From contig JAAYUE010000015.1 of assembly GCA_012517905.1 (NCBI GenBank), positions 1 through 34,051 of the forward strand: a DNA stretch of 34,051 nt. Reading direction: 5' to 3'. The notes under the pieces are model-generated. The model ran no database searches and was not told where the DNA came from. It saw only the letters and a program-made list of their open reading frames with translations. The translations under genes were made by a program, and so were the position numbers. This DNA is from Clostridiales bacterium. GTDB lineage: Bacteria; Bacillota; Clostridia; Christensenellales; CAG-138. Numbering within the stretch: the first letter of the stretch is position 1; each line of letters starts with the position of its first letter. This document shows positions 15,647 to 23,142 of the stretch, one piece after another.

Positions 15647-16526
15647 GCGGAGAGCGACGAGCGGACTGCCTTCCATCCGTGACGAACGTCACGACGCAAA
15701 CAAAAAAAGCCGAAACGATCTGCGCGCCATCCGCGTGCTGGGCCTGACCGCCATCCTGCTCGGCATCACGGCGCTGGTGTTGCTCGGCATCAAGCTCTTT
15801 GAGGGCGAAGTTGCCGGCAGCAACGCCGATGCGCTTCTCGCGGCCTACAAGGCCAAGGCGACGGTCTCTCCCGAGCCGAGCGCCAGCGCCTCGCCGAGCG
15901 CGACGGACGCGACAAGCGAAGCGCTCGATACGCCGGAGCCGACGGACGAGAACTTTGAGCAGACCAGCGCCGAGGCGGATGCAAACGCCGCGGCGGACGC
16001 CGACCAGCACCTCGCCAACGACGGCTCGGTCACGAGCGAATCGGAATCCGGCGAATATGTGCAGCCGGACGCGCCGGAAGTCGTATCCGATCTGGATAAA
16101 ACCATCCAGAAAATCATCGACGCGACCGGCGAAGACGGGGTCATCGGCATTCTGGAGATTCCCAAGTACGAAGTAGAGCTGCCCATCATCGGCAAATGGT
16201 CCTATAAGCTGCTCAAGATTTCGATCTGCCGCTACAAAGGACCGGACCCGCTTGAAAAAGGCAATCTCGTGCTGATCGGCCATAACTACAAGAGCGGCGC
16301 CCACTTCGGCATCCTCAAAAAGCTCTCGGTCGGCGATGAACTCTACCTGACCAACGCCTTCACCGGCGAACGCGTTCGCTACGAAGTGTATCAGATCAAG
16401 AGCATCGCGCCGGACGCGTTCAGCGCCCTCAAGAGCTATGAAGGAACGGCGGGGCTCACGCTCATGACCTGCAAGGACAACGGCACAAACCGTCTGCTCG
16501 TCCGCTGTGAACAAAAAGAAGCATAA
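15615..16526 (+). CDS. Sortase, probably dedicated to the adjacent LPQTG protein
   Basis: The 303-residue transpeptidase anchors LPXTG proteins to the cell wall. A basic N-terminus (1-40), one membrane anchor (about 41-60) and an unusual acidic Ser/Ala/Asp/Glu-rich linker of about 100 residues (63-165) precede the sortase barrel (about 172-303). The catalytic residues are all visible: LVLIGHNYK (His223), LTLMTC (Cys286) and TNRLLV (Arg293). The compact catalytic domain and single N-terminal anchor fit class B/D-like sortases; I cannot fix the class. The start lies 32 bases inside the upstream gene, and GGGGG ten bases earlier is a weak ribosome binding site, so translation is probably coupled to the LPQTG protein. 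A hairpin terminator follows. Confidence 0.9.
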   Translation: MASVRNAPKHKRRATSGLPSIRDERHDANKKSRNDLRAIRVLGLTAILLGITALVLLGIKLFEGEVAGSNADALLAAYKAKATVSPEPSASASPSATDATSEALDTPEPTDENFEQTSAEADANAAADADQHLANDGSVTSESESGEYVQPDAPEVVSDLDKTIQKIIDATGEDGVIGILEIPKYEVELPIIGKWSYKLLKISICRYKGPDPLEKGNLVLIGHNYKSGAHFGILKKLSVGDELYLTNAFTGERVRYEVYQIKSIAPDAFSALKSYEGTAGLTLMTCKDNGTNRLLVRCEQKEA

Positions 16527-16542
16527 CAACCCGAAACGACAC

Positions 16543-16577
16543 AAAGAGCTCGCAATTACTGCGGGCTCTTTCTTGTT
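16543..16577. terminator. Bidirectional terminator between sortase and phosphoesterase genes
   Basis: AAAGAGCTCGCA (16543-16554) pairs with TGCGGGCTCTTT (16560-16571), a 12-bp stem with one G-T pair. T-rich tracts occur on both sides in the sense needed for the two converging genes, more clearly on the plus strand. Confidence 0.85.
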
Positions 16578-16591
16578 TGAATCCAAATTGT

Positions 16592-17278
16592 CTATAAAAT
16601 TCGCTTCGGCATGAAGTCCAGCTTGTCCGCCGCGACGCAATGGTAGACGATGCCGTTTTTTTCGCCTTCGAAGGCGTACCGGTTCGCGTCCCCGTGCAGA
16701 TGTCCGTAGACGGCGATCTGCACGCCCGCGGCTTCGAGCCGCTCGGTGAACCCGCTCGGACGATCCTTGTCCGAAAACGGCGGAAAGTGCAGCATGGCGA
16801 TCTTCGTTCCGGCCTCCGGTGGCAGCGTGCGAATCGAAAGCGAGAGCCGGTCCAGCTCGCGCAGATAGATCTTTTCATCGTCCGCCGTAAAGTTTGAGCT
16901 GCCCGGGCAGAGCCAGCCGCGGCTGCCGCAAACGGAGACGCCGTCCTCCGTAAACGAATCGTTCTGCAGCGCGCGCATGCCGTCCGGCAGGGCGGCGCGC
17001 ACCCTGCCGATGGCGCTCCACCAATAGTCGTGATTGCCCTTGAGCAGGATCTTTTTCCCCGGCAGCGCGCCGATAAACGAAAGATCGGGCAACGCGGCGG
17101 GAAGCTGCATTGCCCAACTGATGTCGCCGGGAATCAGCACGAGGTCCTCCTGGGAGATCGCCTCGCGCCAGTTTCGCTCCAGTTTTTCCGCATGCCCGCG
17201 CCAGGCTTCGCCAAACACGTCCATGGGTTTTTCCGAGGTGAGCGAAAGATGCAAGTCCGCAATGGCGTAAATCCGCAT
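16592..17278 (-). CDS. Calcineurin-like metallophosphoesterase
   Basis: The 228-residue protein has the full set of phosphoesterase motifs: DLHL near residue 8 (D-x-H), PGDISW near 50, GNHDYWW near 80, LHFPPFSD near 163 and GHLHGDA near 196. These residues hold a two-metal centre that hydrolyses phosphoester bonds. The motif spacing and the WW after GNHD resemble a clostridial and bacillar family of predicted phosphohydrolases with unknown substrate. It lies 44 bases after the zinc-ribbon gene and probably shares its promoter at 17688-17716. It ends before a shared terminator. Confidence 0.9.
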   Translation of the reverse strand: MRIYAIADLHLSLTSEKPMDVFGEAWRGHAEKLERNWREAISQEDLVLIPGDISWAMQLPAALPDLSFIGALPGKKILLKGNHDYWWSAIGRVRAALPDGMRALQNDSFTEDGVSVCGSRGWLCPGSSNFTADDEKIYLRELDRLSLSIRTLPPEAGTKIAMLHFPPFSDKDRPSGFTERLEAAGVQIAVYGHLHGDANRYAFEGEKNGIVYHCVAADKLDFMPKRIL

Positions 17279-17322
17279 CCTTCCGCTCCTCTCCCCGCAC
17301 CGCGCGGGATTGCCGATTTCGT

Positions 17323-17646
17323 TTACTCCTCGTCGGAGTCGATCTCTTCGTCGTCCTCCAGCAGGTCCTCGTCGTCATATTCGTCGTCGCCGGAGTGCTC
17401 GGAGGCATTCTCCAGCTCCACCTGCCGCTTTTTCTCCTTCAGACAGGTGATGCACAGGTCGCCGCCGCGCACCGCGGGCGCTTCGCCGCACTCGGAGCAC
17501 AGGATGACTTCGTCCTCGCCGGTCTCTTCCTCCACGTGGCGCCCACGCGCCTGCGCGCGCTTCATTTCGCGCTTGCAGACCTCGCAATAATCCTCGCCGT
17601 CGCGGATATAGTTCAGTTCACATTTCGGGCACTTATGCAATGCCAT
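17323..17646 (-). CDS. Small double zinc-ribbon protein with acidic tail
   Basis: The 107-residue protein has two paired Cys clusters: CPKC and YCEVC (about residues 6-24), and CSECGE and LCITC (about 50-70). Each is suited to bind one zinc. The last 30 residues are almost all Asp, Glu and Ser (DDEYDDEDLLEDDEEIDSDEE without a fixed fold). A basic segment (KREMKRAQARGR) lies between the ribbons. ATG 17646 is chosen because GAAGAG precedes it; a TTG 27 bases earlier has no ribosome binding site. Zinc ribbons like this bind nucleic acid or protein, but the function is unknown. It is the first gene of a two-gene unit with the phosphoesterase. Confidence 0.8.
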   Translation of the reverse strand: MALHKCPKCELNYIRDGEDYCEVCKREMKRAQARGRHVEEETGEDEVILCSECGEAPAVRGGDLCITCLKEKKRQVELENASEHSGDDEYDDEDLLEDDEEIDSDEE

Positions 17647-17687
17647 AGCTCTTCGCCCTGCTTTCGATTCCAAACGTTACGCTAGGT

Positions 17688-17716
17688 ATTATGCGAAAAA
17701 TTTTTATGCGTGTCAA
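17688..17716 (-). promoter_or_regulatory. Strong promoter of the zinc-ribbon-phosphoesterase unit
   Basis: On the minus strand TTGACA (17716-17711) and CATAAT (17693-17688) are spaced by 17 bases, followed by a leader of about 35 bases to ATG 17646. The spacer contains A5T5. Confidence 0.8.
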
Positions 17717-17736
17717 GGAAAAGTTCGTTTTCGATA

Positions 17737-17762
17737 AAATTGCCCGCGCAACGGGCTTTTTT
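17737..17762. terminator. Terminator after engB
   Basis: GCCCG (17742-17746) pairs with CGGGC (17752-17756). On the minus strand AATTTT follows, serving the lon-engB mRNA; the plus strand carries T6 (17757-17762), which would block transcription entering from the other side. Confidence 0.6.
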
Positions 17763-17792
17763 CAGCACGGCGGACGCTGCATACCCGCGCGA

Positions 17793-18431
17793 TTATTCGC
17801 CGTCGGGCACGGCGTTTCCGGCCTCCCGCTCCGCCTGCCGTTCGCAGTCCTCGACGATCTGCCCAATGCGGGCCAGAAGCTCGTCTTTGCCGATTTTTTC
17901 TTCGGCGGAGAAGGGAATGGCAAACGGCGGCGCGCCAAGCAGCTTCGCCGCTTTGTTGGCGGCGACGGCGCGCTGGGATTTGCCGATCTTGTCCGCCTTG
18001 GTCGCAACCAGCGTAAACGGAACGCCGGAATACAGCGTCCACTGAAACATCTGCCGGTCCTCTGCGGAGGGCTCGTGCCGGATGTCGATCAATAAAATCA
18101 AGTGCTTCGGTCTGCCGCCGGCGACGTAGCCGCCGATGAAATCGCCCCAGTCCTTCTGCTCCTCCTTGCTGCGCTTTGCAAAGCCGTAGCCGGGCAGGTC
18201 GACGAGGTAAAACGAATTGTTCAGCAGAAAATAGTTGATCAGCCGCGTCTTGCCGGGCGTTTGGGACGTCTTGGCAAGCTTGTTGTGATTCGCCAGGCAG
18301 TTGATGAGGCTGCTTTTGCCGACGTTGCTGCGGCCCACCACGGCGATTTCGCACGGCAACGGGGCAGGGTAACTCTGACCCTGCCCCACGCTCGTGAGAA
18401 ACGAAGCCTGTTTAATGGCGAACTGCTTCAT
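17793..18431 (-). CDS. engB: Ribosome biogenesis GTP-binding protein EngB (YsxC/YihA)
   Basis: EngB is an essential GTPase needed for 50S subunit assembly. The 212-residue protein has G1 GRSNVGKSS (about 33-41), switch I around TPGKTRLINY with the G2 Thr, G3 DLPGYGFA (about 78-85), G4 ATKADK (about 143-148) and G5 FSAEE. The length is typical plus a short acidic tail. Its start overlaps the end of lon by 20 bases, and the same lon-engB pair is found in Bacillus, where lonA precedes ysxC. Translation is probably coupled to lon. A hairpin terminator lies 31 bases past the stop. Confidence 0.97.
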   Translation of the reverse strand: MKQFAIKQASFLTSVGQGQSYPAPLPCEIAVVGRSNVGKSSLINCLANHNKLAKTSQTPGKTRLINYFLLNNSFYLVDLPGYGFAKRSKEEQKDWGDFIGGYVAGGRPKHLILLIDIRHEPSAEDRQMFQWTLYSGVPFTLVATKADKIGKSQRAVAANKAAKLLGAPPFAIPFSAEEKIGKDELLARIGQIVEDCERQAEREAGNAVPDGE

Positions 18432-20787
18432 GCGTCATGTCCATCCCGGGCAGATTCAGCCGGGGTTCGCTGCCGTGCGGATGCATCGTGAGCGCGACGC
18501 TCAGCACGTCGTCCACGGTTTCCGCGTAGTCGATCTTGAGCGCGTTCTTGATGTCCGCGGGCACGTCGAAGAGGTCCTCGCGGTTCGTCTTGGGCAGCAC
18601 CACGCGCTCCACGCCCGCGCGCACGGCGGCAAGCAGCTTCTCGCGCAGGCCGCCGATGGGCAGCACGCGCCCGCGCAGCGTCACCTCGCCGGTCATGGCG
18701 ACAGAGCTCTTCACCGGGATGCCGGTGAGCGCGGAGACCAGCGCCGTCGCCATCGCGACGCCCGCGGACGGGCCGTCCTTCGGTACGGCGCCTTCGGGCA
18801 CATGGATGTGCACGTCCAGCGTCTCAAGGAAGCTCGGGTCGATGCCGAAGCGCGCGGTGTTGGCGCGCACATAGGTCATCGCCGCCTTGGCGGACTCCTG
18901 CATCACGTCGCCCAGCTGGCCGGTGAGCTGCAGCACGCCCTTGCCGGGCACCGCCGCGCTCTCGACTTCCAGCGTTTCGCCGCCGACGCTCGTCCAGGCC
19001 AGTCCCGTGACCACGCCGACGGTGTCGGGGCGAAGCGGTTCGGTCTTTTTGAACTTCTGCGGCCCGAGCCATTCCGTGATGCGCGCCTCGGTGAGCGTCA
19101 GCCGCGTCTTGCCTTCGGCCAGCTCGCAGGCGGCCTTTCGGCAGACGGCGGCGAGCACGCGCTCGAGTTCGCGCACGCCGGCCTCGCGGGTGTATCCGCC
19201 GATGAGCGTGCCCAGCGCCGCGTCGGATATGCGGAGATTGCCTTTCTTAAGCCCGTTTTTCTCCATCTGCTTGGGCAGCAGGTGGCAGCGGGCGATTTCG
19301 ATCTTCTCGTCGAAGAGATAGCTCGGCACCTCGATGAGCTCCATGCGGTCGAGCAGCGGGCGCGGAATCGAGCCCGCGTCGTTCGCGGTGGTGATCATCA
19401 TGGCGCGGCTCAGGTCATATGGCAGCTCGAGAAAATGATCCGCAAAGGCGAAGTTCTGCGCGCCGTCGAGCACCTCGAGCATCGCGCTGGAGGGATCGCC
19501 GCGCATGTCCTTTCCGAGCTTGTCGATCTCGTCGAAGAGCAATATCGGGTTGATGGAGCCGGACTTGCGCATGGCCTCGATCACGCGGCCCGGCTGCGCG
19601 CCGATATAGGTGCGCCTGTGTCCGCGAATCTCCGCCTCGTCGTGCACGCCGCCGAGGCTCATGCGGACGAAGTTCCGTCCCATCGCCTCCGCGATGCCGC
19701 GCACGATGGACGTCTTGCCGACGCCCGGAGGGCCGACAAGGCAGAGGATCTGCCCCTGCGGGTTGTTCGTCAGCCGCTGTACGGCCAGCGTCTCGATGAT
19801 GCGCGTCTTCACCTTGTCCATGCCGAAGTGGTCGCGATCGAGCACCTGCCGCGCGTGCGCGAGGTCCAGATTGTCCACCGTCTGCTCCGTCCAGGGCAAA
19901 TCGAGAATCAGCTCGATATACGCCTGCGCCATGGGCGCCTCGTGGGAGCCGTTCGGCAGGGAAGCGAAGCGGTCGAGCTGCTTGTTGAGCGCCTTTCGCA
20001 CCTCCGGCGGCAGATTCTTCTGTTCGGCGCGCGCGCGGTATCCCTCGAGCACGTCGTCCTCGCCCTCGCCGAGCTCTTCCTGAACGGCCTTGAGCTGCTC
20101 GCGCAGCACAAACTCCTTCTGGTTGCGTTCCACGGCGGCCTTGATCTTGCCCGCGATGCGGCGGTCCACCTGCATGACCATGAGTTCGTTTTCGATGATG
20201 CCGAGCAGGCTCGCCGCCCGGGAGACAAGGTCCGTCTGCTCGATGAGTTTCTGCTTGTCCTCGAGCTTGTTGACCACATGCTGGGCGACGGCGTCCGTAA
20301 GTTCCGAAAGCGTCGGCAACGCGAGTACCGCGTCTTTTTGATCCTGCGTCAGTCGGTCGCGCTGGCCCGCATGCTCGGTAAAGCCCTCGCTCAGACGGCG
20401 GCGCAGCGCCTCGGCGGTGTATTCGTCCGGCTCGACGTCCTCAATGACCTCCACCTGGGCGGTGTAGTGCGGGTTTTCCGAAATAACGCCCGCAATCTTT
20501 GCGCGCGCAACGCCGGTGACCAGCAGATGCACCGTGTCGTTTTGAATGCGGAACACCTGCCGGATGCGGCAGATGGTACCGACGGAATAGAGATCCTCGG
20601 GACTTACGTCCACAACCTTTGCGTTTTTCTGCGCAACAAACAGCGCGTATCCCTCGTCCGAGAGCGCCTGCTCCATGGCGGAGAGCGTCTTTTTCCGACC
20701 GATATCGCAATGCATCACCTCGTTCGGCAAAACCGCGATGCCGCGTAGCGGGATCACGGGCAGCGTAACGATTCCATGCAGATCCAT
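18412..20787 (-). CDS. lon: ATP-dependent protease Lon
   Basis: Lon degrades misfolded and short-lived regulatory proteins in the cytoplasm as a hexamer. The 791-residue chain has the LonA layout: N-terminal substrate-binding LAN domain (1-200), a coiled-coil part (200-300), the AAA+ module with Walker A GPPGVGKT (352-359) and the arginine-rich sensor region, and the serine protease domain with PKDGPSAGVA (Ser674) and Lys717, the usual 43 residues apart. GGAGGTGA precedes ATG 20787. Two promoters can be read upstream, the distal one covered by a CIRCE element, so the gene is probably under HrcA heat-shock control. engB overlaps its end. Confidence 0.98.
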   Translation of the reverse strand: MDLHGIVTLPVIPLRGIAVLPNEVMHCDIGRKKTLSAMEQALSDEGYALFVAQKNAKVVDVSPEDLYSVGTICRIRQVFRIQNDTVHLLVTGVARAKIAGVISENPHYTAQVEVIEDVEPDEYTAEALRRRLSEGFTEHAGQRDRLTQDQKDAVLALPTLSELTDAVAQHVVNKLEDKQKLIEQTDLVSRAASLLGIIENELMVMQVDRRIAGKIKAAVERNQKEFVLREQLKAVQEELGEGEDDVLEGYRARAEQKNLPPEVRKALNKQLDRFASLPNGSHEAPMAQAYIELILDLPWTEQTVDNLDLAHARQVLDRDHFGMDKVKTRIIETLAVQRLTNNPQGQILCLVGPPGVGKTSIVRGIAEAMGRNFVRMSLGGVHDEAEIRGHRRTYIGAQPGRVIEAMRKSGSINPILLFDEIDKLGKDMRGDPSSAMLEVLDGAQNFAFADHFLELPYDLSRAMMITTANDAGSIPRPLLDRMELIEVPSYLFDEKIEIARCHLLPKQMEKNGLKKGNLRISDAALGTLIGGYTREAGVRELERVLAAVCRKAACELAEGKTRLTLTEARITEWLGPQKFKKTEPLRPDTVGVVTGLAWTSVGGETLEVESAAVPGKGVLQLTGQLGDVMQESAKAAMTYVRANTARFGIDPSFLETLDVHIHVPEGAVPKDGPSAGVAMATALVSALTGIPVKSSVAMTGEVTLRGRVLPIGGLREKLLAAVRAGVERVVLPKTNREDLFDVPADIKNALKIDYAETVDDVLSVALTMHPHGSEPRLNLPGMDMTHEAVRH

Positions 20788-20915
20788 TCTGATTCACCTC
20801 CATCAGGGATGCAAAAGATCGATCGTCATCCCCTGATTGTTCCTGTGTGTAAAAAGTAACCTTCGACCCGTTTTGGGATGTATGGACGTATCCCATCATG
20901 TCAGATCGTAAATTC

Positions 20916-20944
20916 AGTATAGCGGGTATTGCCTGCCGGCGCAA
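20916..20944 (-). promoter_or_regulatory. Proximal promoter of lon
   Basis: On the minus strand TTGCGC (20944-20939) and TATACT (20921-20916) are spaced by 17 bases. The leader to ATG 20787 is about 120 bases and contains the inverted repeat TGGGAT-N10-ATCCCA at 20874-20895. Confidence 0.6.
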
Positions 20945-20993
20945 TCGGCCGGCGCCTTCCAATGTAACATCACGACCACAAGACTGTGAACTT

Positions 20994-21020
20994 TTAGCAT
21001 CAAACGCACGAGAGTGCTAA
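20994..21020. promoter_or_regulatory. CIRCE element (HrcA operator) upstream of lon
   Basis: The right half GAGTGCTAA (21012-21020) is a perfect CIRCE half-site. It is separated by exactly nine bases from TTAGCATCA (20994-21002), which keeps TTAGCA of the consensus TTAGCACTC. The element starts nine bases downstream of the distal -10 box of lon, the classical position for HrcA repression. No chaperone gene is in the window. Confidence 0.8.
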
Positions 21021-21028
21021 CAACGATT

Positions 21029-21057
21029 ATTCTAACCCATTTCGCTCCGGTTTTCCA
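21029..21057 (-). promoter_or_regulatory. Distal, CIRCE-linked promoter of lon
   Basis: On the minus strand TGGAAA (21057-21052) and TAGAAT (21034-21029) are spaced by 17 bases. The -35 box is weak (4/6), but the position just before the CIRCE element supports it. Confidence 0.5.
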
Positions 21058-21118
21058 CCTTGCGGCGATTGTTTTTTACGCCGATATTCAAAGGCCCCGG
21101 CTCAAAACGGACGGGACA

Positions 21119-21153
21119 AAGCGGCGGCCCGCCTGTTTCGCGAACCGCCGCTT
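21119..21153 (-). terminator. Hairpin downstream of the rubrerythrin gene
   Basis: AAGCGGCGG (21119-21127) pairs perfectly with CCGCCGCTT (21145-21153). The T tract on the minus strand is short, so termination may be partial. A second inverted repeat, ATTGACC (21182-21188) with GGTCAAT (21216-21222), lies closer to the stop codon. Confidence 0.5.
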
Positions 21154-21231
21154 CGTATCAATCAGCAATGGAGTTTGCTTCATTGACCCAACGGCGGCTT
21201 CCACAAACCCCGTCCGGTCAATCCTTTTATC

Positions 21232-21771
21232 TTAGTAGTTGACCCTGCGCAGTTCGAAGAACGCCTTCGGATGCGCGCAGACCGGGCAAACATCGGGAGC
21301 CTTGACGCCCTCGTAGAGGTAGCCGCAGTTGCGGCACTGCCAGATGACCTTTTCGCCGCGCTCGAAGACGACGCCGTCCTTGAGGTTTTTGGCGAGCTGG
21401 TTATAGCGATCCTCATGGCTCTTTTCGATTTCGGCGACCGCCGCGAACTGGTATGCGATCTTGTTGAAGCCCTCTTCCTTGGCTTCTTCGGCCATGCGCT
21501 TGTACATATCGGTCCACTCGTAGTGCTCGCCCTCGGCGGCCATCTTCAGCGCTTCGTCCACGCTCGGCATTTCGCCGCCGTGCAGCGCCTTGAACCAGAG
21601 CTTGGCATGCTCTTTTTCATTCTCCGCCGTCTCGGCGAAAATCGCGGAAATCTGCTCGAGTCCGGCTTTCTTCGCAACCGAAGAGAAGTAGCTGTACTTG
21701 TTTCTGGCCTGCGATTCGCCCGCAAACGCATCCTGCAGATTCTTTTCGGTCTTGCTTCCTTTGAGTTCCAT
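21232..21771 (-). CDS. rbr: Rubrerythrin
   Basis: Rubrerythrin reduces hydrogen peroxide to water in anaerobes, using a diiron site and a rubredoxin centre. The 179-residue protein has the four-helix ferritin-like domain (about 1-140), with iron ligands in AFAGESQARNKY (Glu19 region), AETAENEKEHAKLW, EGEHYEW and AEIEKSHEDRY. The C-terminal rubredoxin-like domain has CRNCGYLYEG and CPVC pairs. AGGAGG precedes ATG 21771. It lies 91 bases downstream of a PerR-type regulator gene on the same strand, and a palindrome CTGATAATCAG sits between them, which fits peroxide-stress control. Confidence 0.97.
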   Translation of the reverse strand: MELKGSKTEKNLQDAFAGESQARNKYSYFSSVAKKAGLEQISAIFAETAENEKEHAKLWFKALHGGEMPSVDEALKMAAEGEHYEWTDMYKRMAEEAKEEGFNKIAYQFAAVAEIEKSHEDRYNQLAKNLKDGVVFERGEKVIWQCRNCGYLYEGVKAPDVCPVCAHPKAFFELRRVNY

Positions 21772-21791
21772 GATGTCTGTCCTCCTATATT

Positions 21792-21802
21792 CTGATAATC
21801 AG
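21792..21802. promoter_or_regulatory. Palindrome upstream of rubrerythrin
   Basis: CTGAT-A-ATCAG is a perfect 11-base palindrome just before the ribosome binding site. With its flanks it matches the 7-1-7 PerR box at about 8 of 14 positions, so a PerR site is possible but weak. Confidence 0.35.
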
Positions 21803-21862
21803 TGCTTTATCCGGGCAATCGCCCCGTTGATAAACCAATTCAAACCGCGCGCTGCGTCCGGC

Positions 21863-22258
21863 TCAGCCGGCTTCCACTTCCGCGCGCATGCGGCAGCTGT
21901 CGCAGACGCCGCGCAGCACCACGTCGTAGGAACGCAGCTCATAGCCGGTTTCCTCCGCAATGGCCTGCTCCAGCGCCTCAAACGACGGCAGGTGCACGTC
22001 CGACACCGCGCCGCACAGATCGCAGACGATGTGGGAATGCGCCTCTTTCGTCTTGTCGAACCGGCAGCTTCCGTCCGCAAGCGGAATCTTCTTGAGCCGC
22101 CCCGCGTCCGCGAGTTGGTTGAGGTTGCGATACACCGTTCCGAGGCTCAGGCGGGGCATTTCCACCTTGAGCTGCTCGTAGATCATGTTGGCGGTCGGAT
22201 GGTCACAGCGCTCCGAAACCGCCCGGAAAATACGCTCGCGCTGGTGCGAATATCGCAT
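21863..22258 (-). CDS. perR: Fur family regulator, PerR-like
   Basis: The 131-residue metalloregulator has a winged helix (about 1-75, with LSLGTVYRNLNQLADAG as recognition region) and a dimerisation domain. The regulatory metal ligands of PerR can be placed: CRFDKTKEAHSHIVCDLCG gives the Asp and two His. CDLC and CDSC form the structural zinc site. HSH and the preceding FD favour PerR over Fur, but Fur or Zur cannot be excluded. It would sense peroxide by metal-catalysed histidine oxidation. Its promoter carries an inverted repeat at the transcription start (22382-22398), consistent with autoregulation, and rubrerythrin follows. AGAGGGG precedes ATG 22258. Confidence 0.85.
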   Translation of the reverse strand: MRYSHQRERIFRAVSERCDHPTANMIYEQLKVEMPRLSLGTVYRNLNQLADAGRLKKIPLADGSCRFDKTKEAHSHIVCDLCGAVSDVHLPSFEALEQAIAEETGYELRSYDVVLRGVCDSCRMRAEVEAG

Positions 22259-22381
22259 ACGTTCCAGCCCCTCTCATAAAATATTTGTTGCCGCACGAAG
22301 CTTTCGGGTTCCGGCGAGGACAAACAAAATCCGGATGGTTGCCGTGCAGAGGGTGTTCTTCATAGCAGGCGCCCATTAGTT

Positions 22382-22398
22382 AGTAACAATTACTGTTA
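22382..22398. promoter_or_regulatory. Operator-like palindromes at the perR promoter
   Basis: TAACA-N5-TGTTA (22384-22398) is a perfect inverted repeat, and AGTAA-N3-TTACT (22382-22394) overlaps it. The site lies directly downstream of the -10 box, over the expected transcription start. It matches a PerR 7-1-7 box at about 9 of 14 positions. Confidence 0.6.
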
Positions 22399-22400
22399 TT

Positions 22401-22429
22401 ATGCTAAACCATATGCGCCGTTTCGTCAA
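22401..22429 (-). promoter_or_regulatory. Promoter of perR
   Basis: On the minus strand TTGACG (22429-22424) and TAGCAT (22406-22401) are spaced by 17 bases. The leader to ATG 22258 is about 135 bases. This promoter lies in the gap after ribU, so perR is transcribed on its own. Confidence 0.7.
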
Positions 22430-22475
22430 GCCCTATTTCCGTTTTTTCCAACGAAACCGGCATATTTTCGGCGGA

Positions 22476-23060
22476 CTACGCCTCGTTTTCTTTTTCGGGC
22501 CGGCGCTGCGTCAGGTTCCGCTCGAAGAGTTTCGACACGCGTTTATAGAGCAAAAACGTGATGATGGAATTTGCGACGGTCTTGATGGCGTTGAACGGAA
22601 TGATCGCCGTCGGCAGCAGCGCGATCACCGCCTCTTTCGGAACGCCGAAGAAATGCACCGTGAAGATGAGGTTCATGGGGATCATCATCAGCGTCTGCAG
22701 CGCGGCGCCAATCGCCATGCCGACGAGCGCGGCGGTCCGCGTTTTGTGATGCGCATAGATCAGCCCCGCGGCGACGACATAGGAGCCCGTCGCCAGAAAA
22801 TGCATCACCGCGCCGACCCAGAGGCTCTGCGGCGAGACGAGCAGCCACTGCAGCACGCTGACCACGGCGGTCAGCCCAAGCCCCCACCAGGGACCATAGA
22901 GAAAGGTACCGATTAAAATCGGTACGTCCGCCATGTCGTACTCGAGAAAGCTGGCCGACGGAAAGATCGGGAAGTGGATCGCATACACGAGGATGAGGGA
23001 GAGCGCGGTGAGCATGCCGAGCTTCACCAGGCGGTCGATATAGGTGCGTTGCGCTGTCAT
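22476..23060 (-). CDS. ribU: Riboflavin ECF transporter S component RibU
   Basis: RibU binds riboflavin in the membrane and works with the shared EcfA/EcfA'/EcfT energising module, which is not in this window. The 194-residue protein has six hydrophobic segments. The N-terminal FPSASFLEYDMADVPILIG, followed by LYGPWWGLGLTAVVS, is characteristic of RibU. A basic tail (ERNLTQRRPEKE) ends in the cytoplasm. The gene follows an FMN riboswitch and a terminator hairpin, which confirms the substrate class independently. GAAAGGAAAG lies upstream of ATG 23060, just beyond the terminator T tract. Confidence 0.96.
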   Translation of the reverse strand: MTAQRTYIDRLVKLGMLTALSLILVYAIHFPIFPSASFLEYDMADVPILIGTFLYGPWWGLGLTAVVSVLQWLLVSPQSLWVGAVMHFLATGSYVVAAGLIYAHHKTRTAALVGMAIGAALQTLMMIPMNLIFTVHFFGVPKEAVIALLPTAIIPFNAIKTVANSIITFLLYKRVSKLFERNLTQRRPEKENEA

Positions 23061-23083
23061 GGGTTTTCTTTCCTTTCACATTG

Positions 23084-23113
23084 AAAAAGCCCCGCGATAT
23101 GATTTCGCGGGGC
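23084..23113 (-). terminator. Riboswitch-controlled terminator before ribU
   Basis: A 9-bp stem, GCCCCGCGA (23089-23097) with TCGCGGGGC (23105-23113), is followed on the minus strand by TTTTT. It lies between the FMN aptamer and the ribU start, so FMN binding would favour this hairpin and stop transcription. Confidence 0.88.
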
Positions 23114-23142
23114 GTATGCTGAGCCATTGTAAAGATGGCGTT

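Noticed and set aside
14258-15676. A 472-codon minus-strand frame opposite the LPQTG gene
   Set aside because: It is a Gly/Arg-rich shadow; the plus strand has signal peptide, Ig-like modules and sorting signal.
18394-20748. A 784-codon open frame on the plus strand
   Set aside because: It is antisense to lon, which has all catalytic motifs; the frame is an effect of GC-rich codon use (His/Arg-rich, no domains).
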